Assembly: GCA_000151295.1 (NCBI GenBank)
Contig: GG745350.1
Span: 252,781-316,780, forward strand
DNA length: 64,000 nt
Source of the DNA: Allomyces macrogynus ATCC 38327
Lineage: Eukaryota; Blastocladiomycota; Blastocladiomycetes; Blastocladiales; Blastocladiaceae
Reading direction: 5' to 3'
The notes below the pieces were generated by a model. It ran no database searches. It saw only the letters and a program-made list of their open reading frames with translations, and was not told where the DNA came from. The position numbers and the translations under genes were made by a program. Positions 20,838 to 32,207 of the stretch are shown piece by piece (position 1 is the first letter of the stretch; every line of letters starts with the position of its first letter).

Positions 20838-23437
20838 ATGGCGACTTTGATCAACCGATGGACCCGCGTCGCGGATGCAGCCAAGCTGCTTGAGAAAGTG
20901 GCCATGGTTCGTGAGCGTTCCTCCCAACGCTGGGCGGAAATGACCGACTCTGACGCGCAACGACCATGATTAGTCGACATCCGAGACGCTCGCGCACGCC
21001 GTGGACTACCTCGACGACGCGCTCTCTTCATCCACAGCCGCAACCAAGACGCAGGATGCGTACCGCGGCCCCATCTTACTAGACGACGAGGACGTGCAGT
21101 TGGCCGCCGAGTTTGGCGTCCCTCTCCCACCGGCACCCGCGACCTCGGCCGAGGTCAAGGCGCTCGCGACGCGTCTGGGCGCTTTGATGCGCGATATGGC
21201 CAATGCCGTCGTGAGCGACGTGAACGCGCTGGACAAGGCCCTGCACAAGTTTCTGGTCGAGGCGACCACGTACATCGATGCCTACAAGGAGCGCGTACAG
21301 GACTTGGCCAACAGTGGGACTGCAGGTGTCACGGTCACGGCGTCGGGACTGCCAGACTGCGCGGTCGTGGTTGCGGGCGACTGCGAACAAATGATCGGGG
21401 CGACCACGGGTATGGACGTTTGAAATGAAAAATGAAGGCGGTTGACTGGTGCCGTCGCGAAGGGCGCGACTGCACGTCGCTGTTCCAGAAAAACGAATGA
21501 TGGCATGCGGCTGCTGACCAGGTTTCGATTCCATTTCGTTTGCAGACCTGGCCATCGAGTTCAAGCACAAGCTCGAGGACACGGCGCACGCGCTCACCGA
21601 CTTGCCCGTGCACCATCACCACCACCACCACAGTTCCTCGCGCCGGCCCGCGTCCGCCATCGAAGCGGCATCCCCCTCCGGTACTCCCCCACCGTCTCGG
21701 GCGTCCATCAGCCGCGCCCGCCGGATGTCAAGTTTCAAGGGTCCCGCGCCAACTCCAGGCCAGGACCCGTTGCTCGGCGGACTCATTTACCTGCAGACGC
21801 AGCTGCACGGCGCGCTTGATGGGATCGCCGCGATCATCGAGGCGACGCTCAAGTACCATATCCCCGGATCCGGATCATGGAACCGGCGATGGTCGCTCCC
21901 GGTCGTGTCCGCAACGTCGTCCACCACGTCGTCGCCGCCGCCGGCGTCACCGAGTAGTCTCGCGCGCCGGTTCTCGCTCTCGATCCCGCCCACGGTCCGT
22001 GGGGCTCTCGCGCGCCGGCGGTCGTCCAAGATCGATATGTCGCGCATGTCGTCGCTCGCATCGCTGCCAGAAGATGCGTCCACCGATCCAACCACCGCTT
22101 CGTCATCGACGGCACTCATCAAAGCCGACGACGCGGGCCGGCGCGACTCGACAGCATCCACGGCATCGCAGGGCCACCGGCGGCGGCGGCGTTCCTCGAT
22201 GCCGCTCACGCCGCTCATGTCGATGCAGACATTTGTCGAGACGCTCGTTTCGACGTCGGCGCTCTGGTGGCGGCAGCCGGATCGCGGGTTGGCGGCGACC
22301 GCCGAGATATTGAAGTTACCTGCCGCAGCCGCGGCGACGGCAGTTTCCGGTGCAGCGGCTGTCGCAGCGCGGGCAACCGCGGGGGCCGCGAATGCGGCGG
22401 TCAAAGCGACCGCGGGTGCCGCGGATGCGGTGGCCAAAGCGACAGCTGACGCGGCGGATGCCGCGGCCAAGGCGCGAGCGGACGCTGCAGACGCGGCCGC
22501 CAAGGCGCGAGCTCGTGCAGTGGACGCGGCCGCGGAGGCGAAAGCGGACGCTGCCGATGCGGTGGCCAAGGCGAAAGCCGGCGCCGCGGACGCCGCCGCT
22601 AAGACGAAATCTCGCGCGGTGGATGCCGCCGCGAAAGCGAAGGCTGGTGCTGCCAATGCCGCCGCAAAGGCGAAAGCGGGTGCGGCGACTGCCGTCGCTA
22701 AGGCGTCGCAGGTCACATCTAGCGCCGCGTCCACGGCGGCCAAGGCCACGGCGGGCGCTGTTTCGACGGCAACAAAGGTGACCGCGGGTGCTGCGAGCGC
22801 CGCGGCGGCGACGGTCGCGCGCGCAGCGTCGGCGGCTGCGTCCGTGACGGCTGGTGCGGCTGCGACGGCTGAAGCCGTGGTTTCCGCTCTGACACCGCCG
22901 GTTTCGGTCAACAATGTCGAGGCCGTGGTGTTTGTCATTGAGCCAGTCAAGGACGAGCATTTCGAGCCGCGCGAGACGGAGAGCGTCAAACCGGTTCAGG
23001 TGGAGCCTGCCGCCGAGCCGGTCACGGAGGAGCATGTAGCGCCGGTCGTGGTGGAGAGTGTCGAGCCGATCGAGATGGAGTGCGTCGAGCCGGTCCAGGT
23101 GGAGAGTGTCGAGCCGGCCGAGGTGGAGAGCGTCGAGTCGGTCAAAGTGGAGAGTGTCAAGTCGTTCGTGGTGGAGAGTGTCGAGACCGTCAACGTGGGC
23201 AGCGCCGAGCCGGTCGTGGAGGAGGAGCTTGCTGAGCCGCTGGAGAAGGAGGAGCACGTCGCGCCAGTCCAGGTCGAGCAAGCTGCGCCGGTCCAGATGG
23301 AGGAGAATGTCGACCCCACGCCCGCTCCCGCTCCCGCACCGGCGCCCACACCCGCTCCAATGGCCGACGTCGACACGATTCCGCCTGCAGTCAAGTCGCT
23401 CGTGCTCGGCACCGTCGAGTCGAGCGAGTCTCTGTGA
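20838..23437 (+). CDS. protein with LEA-like Ala/Lys/Asp repeats and VESVEPV repeats
   Basis: Three exons: 20838-20906, 20974-21409 and 21546-23437, 798 residues. The second intron (GTATGG...TTTGCAG, 136 nt, phase 1) is clear; the first (donor GTTCGT) is my best choice. The N-terminal 250 residues form helical, coiled-coil-like sequence (LATRLGALMRDMANAVVSDV, DLAIEFKHKLEDTAHALTDL). A seven-His run and a Ser/Arg-rich stretch follow. From 22320 to 22880 about 190 residues consist of Ala-rich 11-residue-like units such as AAKAKAGAADA, the pattern of group 3 LEA proteins and apolipoprotein-type amphipathic helices. Then about 12 short VESVEPVQ-type acidic repeats (22930-23300) and a Pro/Ala tail. 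There is no signal peptide. A desiccation or lipid-droplet/membrane-surface role would fit the repeat type but is only inference. Confidence 0.7.
22390..22850 (+). repeat. LEA/apolipoprotein-like degenerate repeat
   Basis: DNA repeat of roughly 33 bp encoding units close to A-A-x-A-K-A-x-A-x-A-x with Lys/Arg and Asp/Thr on fixed sides. The regular charge placement predicts one long amphipathic helix. On the opposite strand the same repeat gives a long open frame that is a shadow. Confidence 0.65.
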
Positions 23438-23789
23438 CTCTTTGTTCCATTTTCGGTGCCTGTCTGTACATATTTCGTGCTCGGTTGGGTGGTCGAGGGT
23501 GTCGGAGCGCTCTTGGCATGGGAATGATCAGTTTGTCTGTGGCAGCAGTGCTGGCTGTTCTCAACACGTGATCGCGACATGGCCACACCTCGACTTGCTC
23601 CATCACCACCACCGCCGCGCGACCCGCTCCACTGCCCATTCCAACGAAACCAACGCACAACAACTTGGCGCAAATCCAGCGCAACGGACTTTACCCGACA
23701 CGCAATCAGCTCACGACCCGAAGACGTAGCACCAGCCCGCGTTCCACCATCTCGACCTGGCCCATTAGCAACCCTTCCAACGAGCCACC
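23438..23789. other. intergenic, SEC17 upstream region
   Basis: 352 bp between the LEA-like gene stop and the SEC17 start, both plus strand. No gene seen; it should hold the SEC17 promoter. Confidence 0.5.
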
Positions 23790-24922
23790 ATGTCGTCCGA
23801 CGCCGAGCACCTGATGGCGCAAGCCGAAAAGAAACTGAATGCCGGGTTCTTGTCGAGTCTGTTCAGCTCGTCGAACCGGTACGAGGACGCTGAGGAGCTC
23901 TACACCAAGGCGGCCAACCAGTTCAAGTTGGCCAAGAAGTGTACGGACCCCGGCCACGTTCGCTCAAAGGAGTCTCCACGAGCCATGGCTGATGCACTTT
24001 GGCTGTCGCAACATAGGGAAGGAGGCTGGCGACGCCTTTTCCAAGGCCGCCGACATGCAGATCCGGCTCGGCGAACGCGATGAGGCGGCGACGCGGTTTG
24101 TCGACGCGTCGAATGCGTACAAGAAGGTTAGCCCGCAGGGTATGTCCTAGTCGCGATGCATTGAGCATCCCTCGTGTCCGCGAATCTGACCAACAGCGAC
24201 ATGTAGATGCCGTCGCCTCGCTCAAGCAAGCGATCGACATTTTGACGGAGCGCGGCCGGTTCCAAATGGCCGCCAAGCACCAGAAAACCGTGGCCGAGAT
24301 TTATGAGACCGATTTGGTCGACTTGGAAAAAGCCATGACCGCATACGAGACGGCGGCCGAGTGGTTCCAGGGCGAGGACGCGTCAGCGTACGTTCCCTCT
24401 TCGCGCCATCCACTTTGGATTGCAGACCGCGTGTTCTCACCTTCTCTCCAGATTGGCCAACAACTGCCTGACCAAGGTCGCGCACTTGGCCGCTCAGCTC
24501 GAGCAGTACCAGCGCGCGATCGAGCTGTTTGAGCGGATCGCCGCGAGCAGTCTGGAAAACTCGTTGACCAAGTGGGGCGTGCGCGACATCTTGCTCAAGG
24601 CCGGGCTGTGCCATTTGGCGTCGGGCGTACGCATCTTGTGCTGCTTCCTCCCGCTCGCCCACCCACCGTCGCTCATCGTTCCCGCATCTAGGATCTGGTC
24701 GGCGCGCAGCGTGCGGCCGAGCGGTACTGCGACATGGACGTGACGTTTGCGGCCACGCGCGAGTGTGGGCTCTACAAGAGTTTGCTCGAGGCACTCGAGC
24801 AGGGGGACCCGGACGTGTTCACGGGCTATGTCGCCGAGTACGACAAGATGACCAAGCTCGACGACTGGAAGACGACGCTGTTGCTGCGTATCAAGAAGAG
24901 CATGGACCAGTCGTTCACGTAA
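23790..24922 (+). CDS. SEC17: alpha-SNAP (Sec17), SNARE disassembly adaptor
   Basis: Adaptor that binds SNARE bundles and recruits and activates the NSF/Sec18 ATPase after membrane fusion. Five exons (23790-23940, 24017-24139, 24207-24387, 24452-24626, 24692-24922) give 286 residues, against 292 for yeast Sec17. The four introns are 76, 67, 64 and 65 nt, donors GTACGG, GTATGT, GTACGT and GTACGC, and every phase closes. Family blocks in order: AEKKLNAGFLSSLFSSSNRY, EDAEELYTKAANQFKLAKKW, DEAATRFVDASNAYKKV, GRFQMAAKHQKTVAEIYETD, LAAQLEQYQRAIELFE and LDDWKTTLLLRIKKSMD. The hydrophobic loop near the N-terminus (FLSSLF) is the membrane-attachment site of the family, and the C-terminal leucine region stimulates NSF. 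Confidence 0.96.
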
Positions 24923-25139
24923 GCTGTCCGATGATGATGGGCGAGAGGAGCGCACAGGACGGGCGGTTTGGCAGGCTGTAAATATTGGAACGCATCGTTT
25001 GAACTTGCACACACGGACTGCCGAATCAGGAGTTGGAAAAGGATTTGGACGCGCCTGTTTATCAAAAACCACCAAGAGCAAGAGAAGCGAACCAAAAAAG
25101 AAAACCGAAGACACACCCGATGCAGACCGCCCAAAAAAC

Positions 25140-26351
25140 TTACTCCTTTTTCCGCTTCTTCGATGATTTTTCGCCATCGTTGGTCGCCTTGCTATGCTTC
25201 TTCTTGTCCTTTTTGCCCGCCGCCCCGGCCACCACTGATGCCGGTGCCGGCGCGGCCTCGACTGGCTGCTGCGCAGCGGCATCATCTGCCGGCTCCTCCT
25301 TGGCCGCCGACTGCGACAGCTTGCGCTTGCGCTTCTTGCGGTCGGCGTCTCCGCTCGCGTCGTCGCCCTCGCCGTCAGCGGCCTTCTTTGACTTTTTGCT
25401 CTTCTTGGGCACCGCCGCCGCCGCTGGCTCCATGTCCATCGCCTCCTCATCGTCGTCGTCATCGCCAAACGTGATCCGCTGACTGTTCGGCGCCGCCGCC
25501 GCGGCGGGCGTCGTCGGCACTGTCGTCGGCGGTGGTGGGACGTACTCGACGCCAACGAGCGTGCCCTTCATGGAAATGAAATCGTGCGACTTGACGACTT
25601 CGGTCGCGATAAAGTCGAGCGCGTGGCCCGGTTCCAGGACCGACCCAGACGCGGAGTGGATCCAGTTGCCGTTGATCATGGCCTTCTTCCCACCCTTGTT
25701 GAAACGCGGGGCAGAACCATCGTCGCCTTCGGCCTCGTCTTCGCCGGTGGGCGCGTAGGCAGCCGAGTCGTCAAACTGGAACGTGAACGCGCCGTCGGGC
25801 AATTGCGCGGCCGGGATCGACGCGTTGAAGAGGTTGTAGACGAGGAGACCAATGTGCGACGGCGATTGCTTGTTGATGACGCCGGCTATTGCGGGTGGCA
25901 TGGCGTAAGCAACGATTTGGGCCCATCAAGGGGATGCCAGGCAAACATACTCAAGCGTGCGCCGGCCGTGGGCGCAAACGCGAGCAGCTCGGCGGAGATG
26001 TGGAAGTGCATGAACGGCGAGTCGTAGAGGATGGCGGCCGTGTCCGAGAGAAACTGCACGTTGCGGTAAGACAGGACAACGCCGCCGACTTGGTCGTTGT
26101 ACCTAGCGGCACCAAATGGGGGCGCGAGGTGAGGATATGGGGTCGTGGCGAGGTCGGATACCGCATCGCCGAGGCTGCCTCCTCTCTCCCTCCCTCTCTC
26201 TCGCCGTCACTCACATTGCGCAGGCGCCGCCAAGGAACGCAACTTACTTGAGCAGCATGCGGTTGAGGTGGTCCTCGACGCCGCGCATCGGCGCGCCGAC
26301 AAACTTGGGTGCGAGGTGCACGTAGAAGGTGGCGGTCACCCTTGAGAACAT
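25140..26351 (-). CDS. RPA43: RNA polymerase I subunit Rpa43
   Basis: Subunit of the RNA polymerase I stalk that contacts initiation factor Rrn3 (human POLR1F/TWISTNB). Three exons (26351-26248, 26102-25951, 25885-25140) give 333 residues, yeast 326. Introns are 145 nt (GTAAGT...CTAG) and 65 nt (GTATGT...AATAG) and phases close. Recognised by VEDHLNRMLLKYNDQVGGVV (RPB7-like N-terminal domain) and TGVINKQSPSHIGLLVYNLF (the OB-fold block characteristic of Rpa43). The C-terminal third is low complexity, mixing acidic runs and basic clusters (KKSKKSKKA, DRKKRKRKL), typical for nucleolar proteins. The gene is tail-to-tail with SEC17 (217 bp apart) and head-to-head with the gene at 26670. Confidence 0.9.
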
Positions 26352-26669
26352 GGTTGCAGCGAGTCGAGTTCGGCCGTGCTGTTGACTCTTCGTGGTGCTG
26401 ATGCTCGTGCAATCCAGTGTGTCGTGATCGCCATGGCGGAGCTGCGAGCGCCGCAGCGCAGACGTGCGTGATGGGTGGGGTGCCCTCACGTGGGGCGTTG
26501 CCGGGTGGAGCTGTCCCTGGTTTCGGTTGGCGTGACCGCGTTGCGGCGTGGGCGACCTCTCCGCGCTCTCCTTGATCAATCTCGACGACAACGTCAACGA
26601 CTCAGCGCTGCACCCGACCCAAGCTCCAGCAAATCGTCTGCCCAACCCGCTACCTGTCCAAGCACCACC
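26352..26669. other. bidirectional promoter region
   Basis: 318 bp between the divergent starts of RPA43 (minus) and the membrane-anchored protein gene (plus). No TATA-like element is obvious on either side. Confidence 0.5.
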
Positions 26670-27811
26670 ATGGCCAAGCGCAGCGGCAAGTCGCGCGCCA
26701 GACCCTCGCCGCCAACCACCGAGTCTGTCGCGACCACTGGCGCGTCTGCAGGCCCGTCACGCCCCGATCCCCGCAGTACCAAGTCCGCCCCTGTACGACA
26801 ACCCGGCATCCCCGCGCTCGTCGCCCCCTCGTGGATCGTCGCCATCATCGCCGGGCTCTTCCTCGCATCGGCCCTGCAAGTCTTTCAAACCTTGAACGGC
26901 GGCGAGGCCGTGCAGCGAGTACGGCGCGCGGGTATGCTTGATGCCACCTTTGTCTATCTGGTCGGGGATCGCGTTGGCTGACGGAGTTCATTGCCGCGCG
27001 TGTAGCCGTGTCCGAGTCGACGGCGGCAAGTGCGGCTGCTGGACCAACCCCCACGGCCATGTCCACGAACCTGGTACTGACCGACCCGATCACGGGCCAG
27101 CCCGTTCTCGTCAACCCGAACGACCCGGCGCTAATCGGCAGCGGCGGCACGACAAAGCCTGCGAGCAGTAGTTCCTCTTCTCCCGCGACCACCGGCGCGT
27201 CGTCGACGGCTTCGGGTTCCGCAACCACCACCAGCTCGGCCACCAACAACACCGACACTTCCACCCCGACCATCGACCCGGACGGTCTCGTCGTCGATCC
27301 GCGCACGCCCATGGGCGCTGCCGTCTTCCTGACCCCCTACACCTACACGAACGTGCAAGACATGACCATTCTCTCCCTTGAAGCACCGATGCCCATCAAG
27401 TGGGCCTACAAGGACGTGCTGATCCCGCCGAAACTCATCACCATCCAGATCCTGCCACCGCTCGCCGCCAACCAAAAAGTGATTGGCGCCGGAGTCAAGA
27501 CGCCCGAACAGCGGTGGAAGAATGTGGTCGTCAATATGACGGGATCAGCAACCGCGTATAATTGGACGATTGATCAGCCGGCGGGGCAGCAGTATAAGTT
27601 GCGCCTGTTTGATTCGGACTTGGGGCCGACGCCGGCGAATGCACCGGGGCGGTTGGGGACGTCGACAAGCTCGATGTTTGCGCTGTATCAGCCGGGCGGG
27701 CCGGTGACGCTCGTGGATGTGTTTGCGGGGGCGCGCGTGGGGGTGAGCAAGGGGGTGGGGATGGCGGTCGCGGTCGTGGCGGCTGCAGTGGGCGTGCAGC
27801 TGGTGCTGTGA
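26670..27811 (+). CDS. Ser/Thr-rich membrane-anchored protein, possibly DUF7137-like
   Basis: Two exons, 26670-26931 and 27006-27811, separated by a 74-nt intron (GTATGC...GTGTAG), 355 residues. Layout: basic Ser/Thr/Pro N-terminus (MAKRSGKSRARPS), one hydrophobic segment (SWIVAIIAGLFLASALQVF, about residues 53-71), a 100-residue Ser/Thr/Ala-rich linker (residues 85-200), then a folded-looking region with PYTYTNVQDMTILSL, MPIKWAYKDVLIPPKLITI, NWTIDQPAGQQYKLRLFDSD and SSMFALYQPGGPVTL. It ends in a weakly hydrophobic Val/Ala tail (GMAVAVVAAAVGVQLVL). The region around YKLRLFDSD to FALYQP recalls the fungal DUF7137 family of surface proteins, from memory and uncertain. Probably a type II or signal-anchored secretory-pathway protein. 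Confidence 0.65.
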
Positions 27812-27969
27812 CGGGACGAGAGAGAGCGAGAGAGACTTGGACAACGGTCGGGTAGGAAAGAGACTTGGTACGGGCAGAGATAGTGAATACATAGTCGTAG
27901 CAAACCAACACGGATCCGAACGTATTTCCACGTTCCAAGCTATGTTCCCTGGATCGCCTACATTGCCAC

Positions 27970-30250
27970 CTAGTGCTCGCCCACCTGCAAGTGCGACACG
28001 ACCAAATCCGCATGGAACCACCGCCGCCTTGTCGCCTGCACCTGGTCCACGGGCACTGCGCGCAACCTGTACCCCACATTCTCCACCACTACCGCTTCGA
28101 CTCCAACCTCGGGCCGAACTTCGGCCATCAACGCATCCAACAATGCCTCTACGTCGGCCCTCACCCGCGCGACATCCGGTCCCTGCGTGCTCGACAGCAA
28201 ATCGACCAGTTTCTCGACATCGATCAGAGCAGGCGCGGTCACGAGGGAAGTGACAGGCACGCCGCGCGCACCGCCCGTGTTCGCGAGCGTGGCCGTCCGA
28301 CGGGTCCTTGTCGCGGTGACAACGAGGAACATGCGGAGGAGGCTGTGTGATTGGCACACGGCGCAGGGGACGTGGTGGGTGCCGCGGCATATCGTGCACG
28401 ACGGGTGCGAAATGGGGGGAGTGTGAGTGAGATGGGGTGGAGAGGTGCACGTCGGGCACGCGACGTGGCCTTGCTGCGCGCAGACTATACGGGGGAGAAG
28501 GGTGCGTGAGCACGACAATGCATCGAAAACGGCTAAGAAAGGCAAAACGCACCATGGCACGGCATCACCACCGCCATCGGCGGCACCTCCACACTCACCA
28601 AACCTTCGCCCTCCACTGGGCTCTCCGGCAACTTGACCTCCCACGGCCGCGGCGGCGCGTCCACCCCGGCCACCTGCGCCGCAACTGACTTGACCTCCAC
28701 TTCCCCGCCCACCACCGGCTCCACGACCCACTGGTACGTTCGCCGCTGGCACACCACTTCGGCGGCCCCAAACAACGCGTACGACGCGCGCCTCTTGGCC
28801 GTCCGCCTCCCACGGACCGATACGCGCCGGCGCAGTGTGGTCGTACGCTTCACGTCCGGCGAGGCGAACGCGACGGGCCCTTGACGGGGGTCGAGACGCG
28901 CGGGATGGCGAGTGGGGCCGTGGAGGTAGAGGGGGCGCGGTGGGTCATCAGGTGCGGCAGCGAGCGGCTGCGCGTCATGCGGGAAAGAAGCGCTCGCGCG
29001 ACGAAGTGGGCAGTGGAGGTGTGCGGGGCGGAGGTGCGGCGGCGGAGGTCGGCGAGGGGGATGTCTTCGTCGTCGGCGGCGGCGAGGTCGCTGGTGGACA
29101 GATGAAGCGGTGGATCGTGGTCGTCGTCAGTGTCAGCAGCGCTGTTTGTCATCGACACGCCACTGTCGCTGGGACGCCGCGTCGGTGTCGCGACCAGAGG
29201 CGCCTGCCTTCACACAAATGACCTGGAGCCGGCGACATGGGCAGGCCTTCCTCGTCGAAATCGTCGTCGATCCACGGGTCGACGGCGCGAGTCGGGAACA
29301 GGGCTTCGTGCACGCGTTCTTCCACTGCTGGATTGGCGGGACCGTACGCGGGCGTGACTGCAAGATGGCAGGCCATGGTCGAGCGTAAGCGATGCAACAC
29401 TTGGTCAAGACGAGATTCACCCGGAGCGTGCAACGGACCATGGTCGAGACTGGCCCCTTCGTACCCCGGGAACCGCGGCAGAATCGCGTGCACGTCGGCC
29501 GACGGCATGACGAGCAGTTCGTCGAGCGCTTTCATGGACCGGTCGAGTCGGCGTTCCGTGAGGACGGGCTCCCAGGTTGGTTCTTTGGCCGCGCCGCAGG
29601 TTTTGCGAAACCCGTGGGTGGACGTGCTTGCGGTCGACGTCGACAGGTCGCTTTGGTCGTCGTCCGCGTCCGAGTCGAACTAAGAGAAAAGCGCGAGCAG
29701 TCAGACTGCATCCAACTCCGTGTGCGTAAAAACTACCAAAAAAAAAAAATCGTACTCCAGACGACACGAGCGGCTGCCGGTGCCGTTGCCAACGAAGCAA
29801 TTCCGCGGGCGACGGGACTGGTGCAGTTGACGGCAGTATAATGGAATGCGCGCGGTGTCGCGCACGCGCCATGACAATCGCATCAGCGAAACTTGACTGT
29901 GGCCGCGGTGGAACCGAGGGACGGCGTTCCGGGAGAGCTGGCATGGTCCGCGCGCTTGGAATGGGCGGTGGTGGCAAGGGCGCGAGACTTGGGGCCGAGT
30001 AACTGCGCGAGCGCAGGATGGGAAGGTTGTCGTCGTCTTCGGACGCTGTGAAAGACGGGGCCATGCCCGTGGCAGGAGTTGGCATGGAGGGCCATGGGTC
30101 GCAAATGGCCATTTTGGTGGTGCGATGGTAAGTCGGCTCGACCACCAAATCGGCGAGGTGCTGCTGACATTTGAGGTCGGCCACGGTTCGGAACGAGCCA
30201 CGGTCATTGCCGTGGACACCTAAGTCTATATTATTCGCGCGCGCACTCAT
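27970..30250 (-). CDS. SSUH2-like zinc-binding protein
   Basis: Exon 1 is 30250-29756 (165 codons), then a 76-nt intron (GTACGA...CTCTTAG), and exon 2 starts at 29679 (FDSDADDDQSD). The last intron is 28552-28485 (GTGCGT...GTATAG) and the last exon 28484-27970. The C-terminal half matches the SSUH2 (Ssu-2) family: CQRRTYQWVVEPVVGGEV, APPRPWEVKLPESP, and two DnaJ-type CxxCx7CxxC zinc motifs, CHVCAQQGHVACPTC and CTICRGTHHVPCAVC, followed by LLRMFLVVTATR. The N-terminal half is Ser/Asp-rich and disordered (RSRSYSAPSL; HDPPLHLSTSDL). Frames change near 29240 and 28880; the first may be an intron, the second has no good splice sites. Human SSUH2 is linked to odontogenesis; its biochemical role is not clear. 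It shares a divergent promoter with UMP1. Confidence 0.7.
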
Positions 30251-30675
30251 GACTGGTAGCAAGGGTAGTATTGTTCGAGCGATCAGCGCGCGCCGTGGTA
30301 GATCACAATCCGCGCCAGGCGGCGATGCGCGGATGCTTCTGAGGTTGTAAGGTGGTGTTGCCAAGATCGCGTCATTTCATGCTGCATGTGCAGCCGAGAA
30401 CCAAGAGCATGAGCATGCGCGGGTGCGCGTGCCGCGATCATGAGCGACGTCGGCACGGGCGAGGCGCGCAGAGCGGTGGTTGGAGCAAAACGTCTCGCAG
30501 CGCACGTCCAGTGCAGCACGCGACCTGCACGGGCCACAACGCGTCAACGACTTGGCCCGCTCCTGCTTCGATTCTCTTCCACGAATCGCAAGGCGCGCTT
30601 GAGCCTCCAGCAACCACCAACGACCACCATCGACTTGCTGCAAGCACCCGCGACACCTGCAAGATCACGAGAACC
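30251..30675. other. bidirectional promoter region, SSUH2-like / UMP1
   Basis: 425 bp between divergent start codons. A GGTTCGAGCC string at the right edge resembles a tRNA B box but falls on the UMP1 start and lacks a T stem. No other feature seen. Confidence 0.5.
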
Positions 30676-31416
30676 ATGGTTCGAGCCCATCACGCCGATC
30701 CACGGTGGCCGCGTGCGCCCACTGCGCGTCGTTCCGACCTGCACCTGATCACCAAATCCTTAGTCGTCCACGCAACACTCTCTTCGCCTCGTGCCCGGCT
30801 CCTCGGCGACCGATGGCACGCACGCGCTGCCCAACTCTCACGCCGAGTACGGCGTCGTCGACACGCTCCGTTACGGGCTCGCCTCGGTCAAGCAGCAAGT
30901 CTCGGCACACCACCCGCTCGAGCGCGTGCTTGCGCAGGTACGACGCGTTGTGCACCGTTGATGTGTTTTTGCAGTCGTGTTCTGAATGCATTGTGATCCA
31001 TCTTTTTTTAGGCCGACGATCTCCAGTTCCAGCGCACGCTGGCCCTGCAGCGCACCGTGTACGGGTTGCACGCACCGCTGCGGCTGCAAATGGAGCGCAC
31101 GTTGGTGAACCTGGTACGCATCCTTGTGTGCTGCGTCACGTTTCTGACGATCCGTGCTGCTGACCAACTTCCGCGTCTCCTCGGCAGAAACCCGCGATCC
31201 CCGGCATGCCATCGCGCAACCTCGCCCTCGAAGTGCTCTCGGGCAAGGACGAGGCGCTCGACGTGGAGGACTTCCTTGGCGGTACGTTGCTCCAGCCAGA
31301 TTTGTGCCGCGGTGGATTGGAACTGATGAAGTCGGTTCGCGTCGTTAGCCCAGGACAATGTCGAGGACATCGACTTCCACGCCGCCATGGAGCGCAAGCT
31401 CGGCATCCAGCTGTGA
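30676..31416 (+). CDS. UMP1: proteasome maturation factor Ump1/POMP
   Basis: Short-lived assembly chaperone of the 20S proteasome that is trapped in half-proteasomes and degraded when the core matures. Five exons: 30676-30678 (the ATG alone), 30764-30937, 31012-31113, 31188-31281 and 31349-31416, 146 residues (yeast 148, human POMP 141). Introns are 85, 74, 74 and 67 nt and phases close. Family blocks: VVDTLRYGLASVKQQVSAHH, PLERVLAQ, TVYGLHAPLRLQMERTLVN (the conserved core), LALEVLSGKDEALDVEDFLG and the C-terminal ERKLGIQL. The first intron directly after the start codon (ATG/GTTCGA...CCTTAG) is my reconstruction, because no ATG lies in frame in exon 2 and the TAG before it is an acceptor. 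Confidence 0.93.
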
Positions 31417-32207
31417 TCGAGTCGGACCCGGACCGTGATGGAGGTGGTGGGGATGCCGGTGTGGATTGGACCGTCGTATCGAGTCCGATGTGTATAAAGC
31501 AATTTCCGTTGAATCTTCGTGCGCTCGCACGTCTTGTGAGCAGCTCTTTCGACATCGACGCGGCGGCACACTCCACCCAACGGTTTGCACAGCGCGGCGA
31601 TACACCAGCCGTTGAGACAGGTCGCTTCCGGCTCTCTGCCCTTGTGAATCGTGAGCCTGCACGCGACGACGGGCCGCGACGGACATGAAGACCACCAGCA
31701 CGCATCGAGCGCACGATCGCGACTTGCCAGGATGCAGTTAGCTGCCAATCACCAACCGGTGATACGAGTCGCGACAAGCTACCACTGCAAACCAATAGGT
31801 ATCAAACGGCAGTGCGGCAAGGAGCCCCACCTGCCTGTCAGTGGACAACCTCGAGGCCAGATGGCGCGCCGAGGTGGCAAGTCGGTTGATAGAGAAATGG
31901 GGAAAATCAGTCTACGATTTCCATGCGCTGGTACCTCACAATCGTGCCGCGACCAGGCTCTCACCAGTGTAGGACACAACGCTTGCACGGCCAACGACCT
32001 CGCTCAGCAAACAACCAAGAAATTTGGGGAAAACGCTTGCCTTTTATAAGCACCCTGGAAGCGAAGAGGGATAACAAGAAAAGAGGAAAAGAATATACAC
32101 GCCGACATGCCCCACCGTCGGGGGTCGGAACCAAATCACGTCCAAGCGAAAAGGGAAAAAAAAACGAAAGGTAATGGAATGATCAACGCCAACCGACAAC
32201 AACCACA
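31417..32207. other. intergenic, convergent UMP1 and LYS20 3' ends
   Basis: 791 bp between two convergent genes. Frames on both strands are open but none has protein-like composition. A purine-rich AAAAGG/GAAAAA stretch at 32070-32175 lies just beyond the LYS20 stop. Confidence 0.5.

Noticed and set aside
21787..22989. 400-residue Ala/Ser/Thr-rich minus-strand frame
   Set aside because: Antisense of the Ala-repeat region of the LEA-like gene. Open only because of the repeat.
30676..30690. tRNA B-box-like string GGTTCGAGCCC
   Set aside because: No complementary T stem, no A box at the right distance, and it falls on the UMP1 start and first intron.
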